From contig NZ_SDEB01000009.1 in assembly GCF_004522175.1 (NCBI RefSeq), positions 62,001 through 126,000 of the forward strand: 64,000 bases of DNA, given 5' to 3'. How positions within the stretch are numbered: the stretch's first letter is position 1; each line of letters begins with the position of its first letter. A program made the translations under genes and the position numbers. Shown here in pieces: positions 16,770 through 25,675 of the stretch. This DNA comes from Paracoccus ravus. Lineage in GTDB: Bacteria > Pseudomonadota > Alphaproteobacteria > Rhodobacterales > Rhodobacteraceae. A model generated the notes under the pieces. It made no database searches. It was not told the DNA's origin and saw only the letters and a program-made list of their open reading frames with translations.

Positions 16770-16797
16770 GATTGGATGGAGCCAATCAAGAGATTGG
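16770..16797. promoter_or_regulatory. Cluster of three GATTGG/CCAATC repeats upstream of a GntR gene
   Basis: GATTGG at 16770-16775, CCAATC at 16782-16787 and GATTGG at 16792-16797 form two overlapping inverted repeats ending 6 bases before the regulator ATG. They could be an operator for autoregulation or alternative mRNA hairpins that mask the start. Function is inferred only from position. Confidence 0.4.
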
Positions 16798-16803
16798 TCC
16801 CAC

Positions 16804-17529
16804 ATGCCGGCTTTGGAAATTCTGGGCGCAAATGACGAAGGCCGTGGCGAGAGCGGCAATTCCGCCTATGCGCTGGAACGGCTCCGTGCCTATCTGTCCG
16901 AAGCCGGGGTGCGGGCGGGGGGAAAGCTGCCCACCGAACGCCAGTTGGCGGGGACGCTCGGCATTGGTCGCCGTGCGGTGCGCCGCGCGCTCGAGGCGCT
17001 CGAGGCCGAGGGGCTGATCTGGCGCAGGCAAGGCTCTGGCACTTTCGTCGGCCCAAATCCCGAAACAGGCGACGCCGTCGCGACCACTGATTTTCTCGAG
17101 ATCATGGAGGTCCGGCTGCGCATCGAACCCCAGCTTGCCGCCTTGGCCGCGATGCGCGCCAAGCCCGAGCAGATCGCCCGGATGCAGGAACTCGCTGACC
17201 GGATCGCGCAATGCGAGGATGCGGATGCGCGCGAACTCTGGGACGGCACCTTGCACCGCCAGATTGCCCAGGCCGCCGGAAATGCGCTGTTCCTGTCCTT
17301 GTTCGACAGGGTGAACCGCCTGCGCCAGGACGAGGCCTGGCAGCGCCTGCGCGAGCGCGCGCGCGGCGGAAACGGCACGCGCGATGTGACCTTGCGCCAG
17401 CATCACGCCATTATCGCGGCCATCGCCGCGCGCGACCCGCAGGCCGCCGCCGAGGACATGCGCCAGCATCTGCTGATGCTTCAGGAAAAGCTGATCCGGC
17501 AAACCTCGCTCGACGGATCACAGACATAA
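16804..17529 (+). CDS. GntR-family (FadR/FCD) transcriptional regulator
   Basis: Regulator of 241 residues from the ATG at 16804. The winged helix covers YALERLRAYLSEAGVRAGGKLPTERQLAGTLGIGRRAVRRALEALEAEGLI and is followed by the FCD ligand domain (MEVRLRIEPQLAALAA, LHRQIAQAAGN). The frame is open upstream to 16654 but that part crosses the preceding terminator and lacks family similarity. It lies 53 bases before the peptide ABC operon (17583-24596) in the same direction and probably regulates it. Confidence 0.9.
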   Translation: MPALEILGANDEGRGESGNSAYALERLRAYLSEAGVRAGGKLPTERQLAGTLGIGRRAVRRALEALEAEGLIWRRQGSGTFVGPNPETGDAVATTDFLEIMEVRLRIEPQLAALAAMRAKPEQIARMQELADRIAQCEDADARELWDGTLHRQIAQAAGNALFLSLFDRVNRLRQDEAWQRLRERARGGNGTRDVTLRQHHAIIAAIAARDPQAAAEDMRQHLLMLQEKLIRQTSLDGSQT

Positions 17530-17582
17530 GCAAGCACAAGCCGGACCAAACCGGCGCAACCATGAACCAACCGGGAGATGAC

Positions 17583-19091
17583 ATGATCAGGACTTCACTT
17601 CTATCGGCTGCTGCTCTTTGCGCGCTGCTTTCCGCGCCGGGGCTCGCGAGTGAACTTCGCATCGGCCTGCAGGACGATGCCGACATCCTCGACCCCCACC
17701 AGTCGCGCACTTTCGTTGGCCGCATCGTCTATACCGGGCTTTGCGACAAGCTGGTGGATCTGGACAAGGACGTGAACATCGTTCCGCAGCTTGCGACGGA
17801 CTGGACCACCTCGGAGGACGGGCTGAAGCTGGTGATGAACCTGCGCGACGGCGTGGTCTTTCACGACGGCACCGCCTTTGATGCCGCGGCTGTGGTCTAT
17901 AATATCAACCGCGCCATGACCTTGCCGGAATCGCGGCGCAAATCCGAACTGGCTTCGGTGTCCGGGATCGAGGCGACCGGCCCGCTGCAGGTGACCTTTA
18001 CGCTGAAAGCGCCGGATTCCTCGCTGTTGGCACAGCTCAGCGACCGGGCCGGGATGATGCTGTCGCCCGCCGCGGCCGAGGCAGCGGGGGCGGATTTCGG
18101 TCAGAACCCGGTCTGCTCGGGCCCGTTTAGATTCGTCGAGCGCATTCAGCAGGATCGAATCGTGCTCGAGAAATTCGCCGATTACTACGATGCCGATCAG
18201 ATCAAGATAGACCGGGTCACCTATCTGCCCATTCCCGACACCACCGTCCGGCTCGCGAACCTTCGCTCGGGCGAGCTTGACATGATCGAGTGCGTGGCCG
18301 CGAGCGATGTCGCCGGGGTGCGCGAGGACGAAGCGCTGAACTCGCAGGAATCCGTCGGGCTGGGCTATATGGCGATCTATGCCAATGTCCGGAACGGAGA
18401 CCGCGCCAATACTCCGGTCGGACAGGATGCGCGCGTCCGTCAGGCCTTTTCGCTGGCGATCGACCGCGAGGCCTTGAACCAGGTCGTGTTCGAGGGCACG
18501 GCGCGGGCCGGCAACCAGCCCTTTGCCCCGACCTCGCCCTGGTTCAACCAGAACATCCCCGTCCCGGCCCGCGATGTCGAGGCCGCAAAGGCGCTTCTGG
18601 CCGAAGCCGGGCTCGAACGTGTCGCAGTCGAGGTGCAGCACGCCAACAATCCCGTGGTGACGCAGATGATGCAGGTCATCCAGGCGATGACCGCCGAAGC
18701 GGGATTTGATGTGACGCTGAAGGCCACGGAATTTGCCACGTTGCTGTCCGAACAGACCGCCGGCAATTTCCAGCTATCGCGGTCGGATTGGTCGGGTCGT
18801 CCGGATCCGGATGGCAACCTGCATCAGTTCGTCACCTGCGAGGGGGGTATCAACGATCCGAAATACTGCAACCCCGAGGTGGACCAGCTGCTCAACGAGG
18901 CGCGCGCCACCAGCGATAACGCGGCCCGCAAGGCGAAATACGATGCTGCGGGCGAAATCCTGAACCGGGATCTGCCGATCATCTATCTGGGCCATCAGAC
19001 CTATGTCTTTGCGATGGACAAGGGGGTCGAGGGTTTTGAGGCCTATCCCGACGGGATGATCCGCCTCAAGGGCGTGACCGACGCGGATTGA
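17583..19091 (+). CDS. Peptide-type ABC transporter substrate-binding protein (SBP family 5, GsiB/DppA-like)
   Basis: Periplasmic receptor of 502 residues, the usual family 5 length. The start at 17583 follows GGGAGATGAC and gives a Sec signal peptide (IRTSLLSAAALCALLS, cleavage near GLA-S). ELRIGLQDDADILDPHQSRTF and LVMNLRDGVVFHDGTAFDA are the standard SBP_bac_5 motifs. It opens an operon of two permeases, a gamma-glutamyltransferase and a fused ATPase. The arrangement resembles E. coli iaaA-gsiABCD, the glutathione importer, so a gamma-glutamyl peptide is a reasonable ligand, by inference. Confidence 0.92.
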   Translation: MIRTSLLSAAALCALLSAPGLASELRIGLQDDADILDPHQSRTFVGRIVYTGLCDKLVDLDKDVNIVPQLATDWTTSEDGLKLVMNLRDGVVFHDGTAFDAAAVVYNINRAMTLPESRRKSELASVSGIEATGPLQVTFTLKAPDSSLLAQLSDRAGMMLSPAAAEAAGADFGQNPVCSGPFRFVERIQQDRIVLEKFADYYDADQIKIDRVTYLPIPDTTVRLANLRSGELDMIECVAASDVAGVREDEALNSQESVGLGYMAIYANVRNGDRANTPVGQDARVRQAFSLAIDREALNQVVFEGTARAGNQPFAPTSPWFNQNIPVPARDVEAAKALLAEAGLERVAVEVQHANNPVVTQMMQVIQAMTAEAGFDVTLKATEFATLLSEQTAGNFQLSRSDWSGRPDPDGNLHQFVTCEGGINDPKYCNPEVDQLLNEARATSDNAARKAKYDAAGEILNRDLPIIYLGHQTYVFAMDKGVEGFEAYPDGMIRLKGVTDAD

Positions 19092-19099
19092 TCGAAACG

Positions 19100-19123
19100 C
19101 CGGCGCGGTCTTGCCCGCGCCGG
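19100..19123 (+). terminator. Intercistronic hairpin after the peptide-receptor gene
   Basis: Arms CCGGCGCGG and CCGCGCCGG around a TCTTGC loop, just after the receptor stop at 19091 and before the permease. No U-run follows. As after the Liv receptor, it may stabilise the receptor mRNA or partly attenuate downstream expression. Confidence 0.55.
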
Positions 19124-19175
19124 TACGACCTGCGGCCTTAAAAGCGCCTGTTACGCGTTGCCGCAATCGGGAATA

Positions 19176-20129
19176 ATGACCATGCTGATCTATATCGCCA
19201 AGCGCGTCCTCGTCGCGCTGCCGACCTTGCTGATCGTTTCGATCCTTGTGTTCTCATTGCAGAAACTTCTGCCCGGCGATCCCGTTCTGGCCCTGGCCGG
19301 AGAAGAGCGCGATCCCGCCACGCTGGAACTTCTGCGCGAGAAATATCACCTAAACGAGCCCTTCGTGATGCAATATCTGCGCTGGTTCGGCGGGGTGCTG
19401 ACCGGCGATTTCGGTGTGTCCCTGCGGACTGGCCAGCCGGTGCTTGAACTGATTGCGCAAAAACTGCCGGTCACGATCCAGCTTGCGCTGATGTCGATGG
19501 GCTTCGCGCTGCTGATCGGCATTCCCGCAGGCATCATCGCGGCGGTGCGCAAGGGCACGGCAATCGACTGGCTGGCGAATATTGTCGCGCTTTCCGGCCT
19601 CTCGATCCCGAATTTCTGGCTGGGGATCATGCTGATCCTCTTCGTGTCGGTGAAGCTGGGCTGGCTTCCCGCCTCGGGCTATGAATCGCCTTTTGTCGAT
19701 CCGCTGCGTTCGCTTCAGACGATGATCATGCCCGCCTTTGTGCTGGGATCGGGGCTGGCTGCGACGCTGATGCGCCACACGCGCTCGGCCATGCTGGGGG
19801 TGCTGAGCGCCGACTATATCCGGACCGCGCGGGCCAAGGGTCTCGACGGCCGCGAGGTCGTGATGGTCCATGCCCTGCGCAATGCGCTTCTGCCGGTGGT
19901 GACATTGACGGCCCTGCTGTTCGGAGAGCTTCTGGCCGGGGCCGTGTTGACCGAGCAGATTTTTACCATTCCCGGCTTCGGCAAGCTGATCGTCGATGCG
20001 GTTTTCAACCGAGATTATGCGGTGGTGCAAGGTGTCGTGCTGTGCACGGCGGTGGGCTTTCTCGTGATGAATCTGGTGGCCGATGTGCTGTACGTCCTGC
20101 TCAATCCCCGGATGAGGAGCGCGCTATGA
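19176..20129 (+). CDS. Peptide-type ABC transporter permease (DppB/GsiC family)
   Basis: Inner-membrane permease, about 317 residues from the ATG at 19176; an in-frame TTG at 19158 is an alternative. MLIYIAKRVLVALPTLLIVSILVFSLQKLLPGDP is the typical DppB first helix and loop, and the EAA-type segment DYIRTARAKGLDGREVVMVHALRNALLPVVT lies in the C-terminal half. The stop overlaps the next permease start (ATGA). Confidence 0.93.
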   Translation: MTMLIYIAKRVLVALPTLLIVSILVFSLQKLLPGDPVLALAGEERDPATLELLREKYHLNEPFVMQYLRWFGGVLTGDFGVSLRTGQPVLELIAQKLPVTIQLALMSMGFALLIGIPAGIIAAVRKGTAIDWLANIVALSGLSIPNFWLGIMLILFVSVKLGWLPASGYESPFVDPLRSLQTMIMPAFVLGSGLAATLMRHTRSAMLGVLSADYIRTARAKGLDGREVVMVHALRNALLPVVTLTALLFGELLAGAVLTEQIFTIPGFGKLIVDAVFNRDYAVVQGVVLCTAVGFLVMNLVADVLYVLLNPRMRSAL

Positions 20130-20986
20130 CGAGCCTCGACGCGTTTCCCGCGCGCCGCCAAAGCCGGGTCTGGAGCAAGCTGCGGCGCAACCCCTCGGCG
20201 CTTGCCGGCGCGGCCATTGTCGCCTTTTTCGCGGCCCTGGCGCTTCTGGCGCCCTTGCTGCCCATCGCGGATCCGCTCGCGACAAGCTGGAGCGCGATCC
20301 GCAAGGCGCCCTCGGCCGCCCATCTCATGGGCACGGACGAGATCGGGCGCGACGTGCTGTCGCGGATGATCTGGGGCGCGCAGGCTTCGCTGATGGCGGG
20401 GGTGATCTCGGTGGCGATCGCGCTGGTAACGGGCGTGCCGATCGGATTGCTGGCGGGTTATTTCGGCGGCTGGACCGATACCGTGATCTCGCGCTTTACC
20501 GATGCGCTTCTGGCCATGCCCTTCCTGATCATGGCGATTGCGCTTGCGGCCTTTCTGGGGCCCAGCCTGATGAACGCGATGATCGCCATCGGGCTTTCGG
20601 CCATGCCGGTCTTTGTCCGGCTGACGCGCGGGCAGGTCATGGCCGTCCGGACCGAGGATTATGTCGAGGGGGCCCGCGCCGTCGGCCTGGGGCATATCGA
20701 CATCATGTGGCGTCATATCCTCCCCAATATCGTGCCGCCGCTGATCGTGCAGGCGACGCTGACGGTCGCGACGGCGATCATTGCCGAAGCGTCGCTCTCG
20801 TTTCTGGGGCTCGGGCAGCAGGCCCCGGCGCCAAGCTGGGGGTCGATGCTGAATGTCGCCAAGAATTTCCTGAGCCAGGCGCCCTGGATGGCGCTCTGGC
20901 CGGGGGCCGCGATCTTTCTGGTCGTGATCGGTTTCAACCTGCTGGGCGATGGGCTGCGCGATGCGCTCGACCCGCGCGAAGATTGA
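20126..20986 (+). CDS. Peptide-type ABC transporter permease (DppC/GsiD family)
   Basis: Second permease, 286 residues. LMGTDEIGRDVLSRMIWGAQASL after the first helix and the EAA loop EDYVEGARAVGLGHIDIMWRHILPN are DppC hallmarks. Start chosen by the ATGA overlap with the upstream permease. It ends 15 bases before the second gamma-glutamyltransferase gene, which is inserted between permease and ATPase genes of the same importer. Confidence 0.93.
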   Translation: MTSLDAFPARRQSRVWSKLRRNPSALAGAAIVAFFAALALLAPLLPIADPLATSWSAIRKAPSAAHLMGTDEIGRDVLSRMIWGAQASLMAGVISVAIALVTGVPIGLLAGYFGGWTDTVISRFTDALLAMPFLIMAIALAAFLGPSLMNAMIAIGLSAMPVFVRLTRGQVMAVRTEDYVEGARAVGLGHIDIMWRHILPNIVPPLIVQATLTVATAIIAEASLSFLGLGQQAPAPSWGSMLNVAKNFLSQAPWMALWPGAAIFLVVIGFNLLGDGLRDALDPRED

Positions 20987-21001
20987 GTAAAGGAAGTGAC
21001 G

Positions 21002-22783
21002 ATGACAGCATTCACCACCCGCCCCGAGATACAGGGCACATTCGGTGTCATCACCTCGACGCATTGGATTGCCACCGCCGTCGGCATGGGAATTCTGGAA
21101 CGGGGCGGCAACGCCTTTGACGCGGCGGTGGCGGCAGGTTTTGTCCTGCAGGTGGTCGAGCCGCATCTGAACGGGCCGGGGGGTGATCTGCCCGCGATCA
21201 TCCATAGCGCGCGGACCGGCCAGACCGAGGTGATCTGCGCCCAGGGGCCGGCTCCCTCGGGCGCGACCATCGCACATTACCGCGCCGAAGGGATCGATCT
21301 CATTCCGGGCAACGGTCTCTTGGCGACGGTCATCCCCGGTGCCTTCGACGGCTGGATGCTGATGCTGCGCGATTATGGCACGATGACGCTGCGCGAGGTG
21401 CTCGAGCCCGCAATCCATTATGCAGAGCACGGCCATCCGATGTTGCCGCGCGTCGCGGGGACTATCGCGGGGCTTGCGGATTTCTTCCGCGCGCACTGGC
21501 CCAGTTCGGCGACGACCTGGATGCCGGGCGGGGCCTTGCCCGAGGCCCATGCCCTGTTTCGCAATCCGGTGCTGGCCCGGACCTGGCAGCGCGTGCTTTC
21601 CGAGGCCGAGGCCGCGCCCGGACGCGAAGCCGGGATCGAGGCCGCGCGCGATGCCTTCTATCGTGGTTTCATCGCCGAGGCGATCGACCGCTTCTGCCGG
21701 GAAAACGAGGTGATGGACGGCTCGGGCAATCCCCATCGCGGCGTCCTGACCGCCGAGGACATGGCGGGCTGGCAGGCCCATGTCGAGGCTCCGCTTTACG
21801 GCAGCTATCACGACTGGACCGTGGCCAAGACCGGGCCCTGGGGGCAGGGACCTGTTCTCTTGCAGGGACTGAAACTTCTCGAAGGTTTCGATCTGGGTGC
21901 GATGGATCCGAACGGGCCGGATTATATCCATACCGTGATCGAGGCGATGAAGCTCGCCTATGCCGATCGCGAGGTCTATTACGGCGATCCGCTGTTTCAC
22001 GACGTCCCGATGGCGACCCTGTTATCCGAGGAATACGCCGCCCAGCGGCGCGAACTGATCGGGGCCGAGGCCTCGCGCGACTTGCGCCCGGGCCTTGTCC
22101 CCGGTTTCGAGACGCAGCACGAACGGACCCTCGCCATGCTGGCCCGGATGGGGACCGGCGCGGTCTATGAGCCGACCATGGCGCATCTGTCCGAGAAGCG
22201 CGGCGATACGGTCCATATCGACGTGATCGACCGCTGGGGCAATATGGTCTCGACCACGCCGTCGGGCGGCTGGCTGCAAAGTTCGCCCATTATCCCCGAG
22301 CTTGGCTTCTGCCTGAATTCGCGCGCCCAGATGTTCTGGCTGGAAGAGGGGCTGCCGACCTCGCTCGCGCCCGGCAAGCGGCCGCGCACCACGCTGACCC
22401 CCTCGCTCGCGCTGCGGGAGGGCAGGCCTGTCATGGCCTTCGGCACGCCGGGCGGCGACCAGCAGGACCAGTGGCAGCTCGCGTTCTTCCTGCGTCATGT
22501 CCATCACGAGGCCAATCTTCAGGCGGCGATCGACGCGCCGCTGTTCCATTCGACGCATTTCCCGGCATCCTTCCACCCCCGCACCTCATCGCCCGCGGGA
22601 ATGCTGATCGAGGGCCGGATGGGCGCGGCGACGATCACGGAGCTGCGCCGCCGCGGCCATGAGATCACCGTGGCGGGCGACTGGGACATCGGACGAATGA
22701 CCGCCGCGCGGCGCGAGGCCTCGGGGCTTCTGCGCGCCGCTGCGACCCCGCGCCTGATGCAGGCCTATGCGGCGGGGCGCTGA
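21002..22783 (+). CDS. Gamma-glutamyltransferase family protein (second copy) inside the peptide ABC operon
   Basis: Ntn-hydrolase of 593 residues. Family marks are GGNAFDAAVAAGFVLQVVEPHLNGPGGD and the predicted self-cleavage/nucleophile Thr 403 in RGDTVHIDVIDRWGN, followed by KRPRTTLTPSLALREGRPVMAFGTPGGDQQDQWQ. There is no signal peptide, so it should act in the cytosol on imported substrate. The ATG at 21002 has an AGGAAG site 7 bases before it; a GTG at 20996 is an alternative. It is clearly divergent from the copy at 14008, so it is not a local duplication. Its place between permease and ATPase genes ties its role to the imported ligand. Confidence 0.88.
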   Translation: MTAFTTRPEIQGTFGVITSTHWIATAVGMGILERGGNAFDAAVAAGFVLQVVEPHLNGPGGDLPAIIHSARTGQTEVICAQGPAPSGATIAHYRAEGIDLIPGNGLLATVIPGAFDGWMLMLRDYGTMTLREVLEPAIHYAEHGHPMLPRVAGTIAGLADFFRAHWPSSATTWMPGGALPEAHALFRNPVLARTWQRVLSEAEAAPGREAGIEAARDAFYRGFIAEAIDRFCRENEVMDGSGNPHRGVLTAEDMAGWQAHVEAPLYGSYHDWTVAKTGPWGQGPVLLQGLKLLEGFDLGAMDPNGPDYIHTVIEAMKLAYADREVYYGDPLFHDVPMATLLSEEYAAQRRELIGAEASRDLRPGLVPGFETQHERTLAMLARMGTGAVYEPTMAHLSEKRGDTVHIDVIDRWGNMVSTTPSGGWLQSSPIIPELGFCLNSRAQMFWLEEGLPTSLAPGKRPRTTLTPSLALREGRPVMAFGTPGGDQQDQWQLAFFLRHVHHEANLQAAIDAPLFHSTHFPASFHPRTSSPAGMLIEGRMGAATITELRRRGHEITVAGDWDIGRMTAARREASGLLRAAATPRLMQAYAAGR

Positions 22784-22784
22784 G

Positions 22785-24596
22785 ATGGATCAACCAGTGC
22801 TTTCCGTCGAGGGGCTGAGCATCGCCTTCAAATCGGGCAGGGAGTGGCGCGGGGTGGTGCGGGATATGTCCTTCACTGTTGCACCCGGCGAAACCGTGGC
22901 GCTTGTCGGCGAAAGCGGTTCGGGCAAGAGCGTCACCTCGCTCGCCATCATGGGGCTGCTCGACCGCCGGCAAAGCCGCCCCACGGGGAGCGTTCTGATG
23001 AACGGCACCGAATTGCTAAATCTGCCGGAACCCGCGATGCGCCAGATCCGTGGCAATCAGGTCGCGATGATCTTTCAGGAGCCGATGACGTCGCTGAACC
23101 CGGTCTTTACCGTCGGGCGCCAAATCGGCGAGGCGCTGGACCGGCAGGGCGCGATGAGCCGCGAGCAGGTCCGGTCCGAGGTGCTGCGCCTGATGGAGCG
23201 CGTGCGGATCCCGAATGCGGCGACACGGATCGACGAATATCCGCATCAGTTCTCGGGCGGGATGCGACAGCGCGTGATGATCGCCATGGCACTCGCGTCG
23301 CGGCCGCGGCTGTTGATCGCGGATGAGCCGACCACCGCGCTGGATGTGACGATCCAGGGCCAGATCCTGGACCTGATCAAGGAGTTGCAGCAGGAAACCG
23401 GTATGGCCGTCCTGTTCATCACGCATGACATGGGCGTCGTGGCCGAAATCGCGGATCGGACCGTGGTGATGTATCGCGGCGATTGCGTCGAAACCGGCGC
23501 GACGGAAACCGTCTTCGCGCGTCCAGAGCATCCCTATACTGCGGCGCTGCTGGCCGCCGTGCCGCGTCTTGGCTCGATGCAAGGCGCGCCCCTGCCGCGG
23601 CGTTTCCCCCGCATCGACACGACCGATGGCACGATCATCTCCGAGCCGCCCCTTCAGCGCCAGATCGACCGCAAGGCGATGCCGGTTCTGTCGGTCAGGA
23701 ATCTCGTGACGCGCTTTGCCGTCGGAGCGGATCTGCTGGGCCGCGCCAAGGGGCATGTCCATGCCGTCGAGAACGTGTCTTTTGATCTCTGGCAGGGCGA
23801 GACGCTCAGTCTGGTGGGTGAATCCGGTTGCGGCAAATCCACCACGGGCCGCTCGATCCTGCGCTTGATCGAACCGCGATCGGGCGAGGTCACGCTGGAC
23901 GGCTTCGACGTCATGGAGTTGCGCGGCAGCGCCCTGCAAAGGATGCGGCGGGCCGGGCAGATGATCTTTCAGGACCCGTTTTCCAGCCTCAATCCGCGCA
24001 TGACGATCGGACAGAGCGTGGCCGAACCGATCCTGAAACACGGCATCGCCAAGGGGCGCGAGGCAAGGGCGCTGGCCGCCGATCTGCTGGGACAGGTCGG
24101 GCTGGACGGGTCGATGTTCGACCGGTATCCGCATGAATTCTCGGGCGGGCAGCGGCAGCGCGTCGCGATCGCGCGGGTGCTCGGGCTCAGCCCCAAGCTC
24201 ATCGTCGCCGATGAAAGCGTCTCGGCGCTGGATGTTTCGATCAAGGCGCAGGTCTGCAATCTTCTCATGGATCTGCAGGACCGGCTGGGCATCGCCTATC
24301 TGTTCATCAGCCATGACATGGCCGTGGTCGAGCGGGTCAGCCATCGCGTGGCCGTCATGTATCTGGGCGAGATCGTCGAGATCGGCCCGCGCGAGGCGAT
24401 CTTTGCCAATCCCCAGCATCCCTATACCCGCAAGCTGATCGCGGCTGTCCCGATCCCCGATCCGGCGCGGCGCGGCATGCGGCGGGCGGCCGCGGCGGAT
24501 GAGTTGAAAAGCCCGATCCGTCCCCGCGGCCATGTCGCGCCCCGTCGCGAATGGCGCGATCTGGGCGCAGGGCATCTGGTCATGCAGACGGGCTGA
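22785..24596 (+). CDS. Fused dipeptide-type ABC ATP-binding protein (DppD-DppF fusion, GsiA-like)
   Basis: Single polypeptide of 603 residues containing both ATPase halves of a peptide importer. Walker A motifs are GESGSGKS at residues 42-49 and GESGCGKS near 345; each half has its own signature (FSGGMRQRV and FSGGQRQRV) and Walker B ([12 protein letters not shown] and [12 protein letters not shown]). The Cys-rich oligopeptide C-terminal segment ([24 protein letters not shown]) follows each. Such fusions include E. coli GsiA. The gene starts 1 base after the gamma-glutamyltransferase stop and its last 17 bases overlap, tail to tail, the LacI gene on the other strand. Confidence 0.93.
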   Translation: MDQPVLSVEGLSIAFKSGREWRGVVRDMSFTVAPGETVALVGESGSGKSVTSLAIMGLLDRRQSRPTGSVLMNGTELLNLPEPAMRQIRGNQVAMIFQEPMTSLNPVFTVGRQIGEALDRQGAMSREQVRSEVLRLMERVRIPNAATRIDEYPHQFSGGMRQRVMIAMALASRPRLLIADEPTTALDVTIQGQILDLIKELQQETGMAVLFITHDMGVVAEIADRTVVMYRGDCVETGATETVFARPEHPYTAALLAAVPRLGSMQGAPLPRRFPRIDTTDGTIISEPPLQRQIDRKAMPVLSVRNLVTRFAVGADLLGRAKGHVHAVENVSFDLWQGETLSLVGESGCGKSTTGRSILRLIEPRSGEVTLDGFDVMELRGSALQRMRRAGQMIFQDPFSSLNPRMTIGQSVAEPILKHGIAKGREARALAADLLGQVGLDGSMFDRYPHEFSGGQRQRVAIARVLGLSPKLIVADESVSALDVSIKAQVCNLLMDLQDRLGIAYLFISHDMAVVERVSHRVAVMYLGEIVEIGPREAIFANPQHPYTRKLIAAVPIPDPARRGMRRAAAADELKSPIRPRGHVAPRREWRDLGAGHLVMQTG

Positions 24597-25593
24597 CCGG
24601 CGCGGTGGTTTCGCGCAGCATCAGGCGGGGCGGCAGCAGCGTCACGGGCGCGACCTCGCGCCCGGCGATGCGATGCAGGATCAGTTGCGCCGCCTTGCGC
24701 CCCATCTCGCGCTTGGGCTGGCGGATGGTGGTCAGCGCCGGGGCAAGATACGAGGCCAGTTCGATATCGTCGAAACCAATGACCGAAACATCGCGCGGCA
24801 CAACCATCCCCGCGCGCCGGATCGTCGAGATGAAGGCGCAGGCCATCTCGTCGGAAAAGGCAAAGATCCCGCTGGGCCGCGCCCCAGCAGGCAGCGCAAG
24901 CCATTGCCGCGCCGCCATCTCGCCCGAGGGCAGGGTGAAATCTCCGGGAAACAAGGTGACGCGACCCGCGCCCGCGGCCTCTAGCGCGCCTTGCAGCCGG
25001 GCCTTGTGCAAGACGTTCTCGGGCGGGCCGCCGACCAACCCGACATGCAGGTGGCCAAGCTCCAGCAGATGCCGCATCGCGAGCCGCGCCCCCTCGGGAT
25101 TGTCCAGCATGACGCCGGGGACACCACGCTCGGCGACCCATTCGCAAGAGCTCACCACCGGCGGCAGGTCGGCGCGCCCGGCGATGCCTTCGAGCGCCAC
25201 CAGCCCGTCAAGCAGGACGATGCCATCGCTGCGAGAGGGGTCGAGGAACCGGGCAAGCGTCGTGTGCCGCCCGTCCTCGCCCCAAGTGTCGGCCACCAGC
25301 AGATCGTAGCCCGCCGCTGCAAGCTCGCGTCCCATCCCTTCGAGGATGCGCGAGAAAAACGGATTGCCCAGATTGGGGACAAGGGCCACGACCGAGCCCG
25401 TCCGCTGCATGCGCAGATTGCGCGCCGCGTGGTTCATCCGGTAGCCCGAGGCCTCGACAGCCGCCAGCACGGTTTGCCGCGTCGCCTCGGCCACCAGATC
25501 GGGCTGCGACAGGACCCGGCTGACGGTCGCGGCCGAGACCCCGGCCTGCCGCGCCACATCCGCCAGTCTGACCCGGAAAACCTGCTTGTCCAT
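24580..25593 (-). CDS. LacI-family transcriptional regulator
   Basis: Repressor-type regulator of 337 residues. The N-terminal helix-turn-helix and hinge are RLADVARQAGVSAATVSRVLSQPDLVAEATRQTV with the hinge YRMNHAARNLRMQRTG; the periplasmic-binding-protein-like effector domain follows from GSVVALVPNLGNPFFSRILEGM. It is divergent from the isomerase gene at 25676 and a matching LacI-type operator lies between them at 25624. Its 3' end overlaps the convergent fused-ATPase gene by 17 bases. Likely effector is the sugar or a metabolite of the operon it faces. Confidence 0.94.
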   Translation of the reverse strand: MDKQVFRVRLADVARQAGVSAATVSRVLSQPDLVAEATRQTVLAAVEASGYRMNHAARNLRMQRTGSVVALVPNLGNPFFSRILEGMGRELAAAGYDLLVADTWGEDGRHTTLARFLDPSRSDGIVLLDGLVALEGIAGRADLPPVVSSCEWVAERGVPGVMLDNPEGARLAMRHLLELGHLHVGLVGGPPENVLHKARLQGALEAAGAGRVTLFPGDFTLPSGEMAARQWLALPAGARPSGIFAFSDEMACAFISTIRRAGMVVPRDVSVIGFDDIELASYLAPALTTIRQPKREMGRKAAQLILHRIAGREVAPVTLLPPRLMLRETTAPVSPSA

Positions 25594-25623
25594 GTCCCGT
25601 TTCTAGGACCCGAAAGAAGTCCT

Positions 25624-25637
25624 TGCAATCGATTTCA
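25624..25637. promoter_or_regulatory. LacI-type operator
   Basis: TGCAATCGATTTCA at 25624-25637 fits the LacI/GalR-family consensus TGnAAnCGnTTnCA at every defined position and is a palindrome with six of seven pairs. It lies 31 bases from the LacI gene start and 38 bases from the isomerase start, where it could repress both. Confidence 0.75.
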
Positions 25638-25675
25638 TGTCCGTGCAGCCTAGGCGCAGGGAGAGGGGAACATCC

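Noticed and set aside
20015..22000. Long minus-strand open frame (661 codons) opposite permeases and the second GGT.
   Set aside because: Same reasoning; no domain or start signal.
14008..22783. Treating the two gamma-glutamyltransferase genes as a recent tandem duplication.
   Set aside because: They differ in length (526 and 593 residues) and in most of their sequence apart from family motifs.
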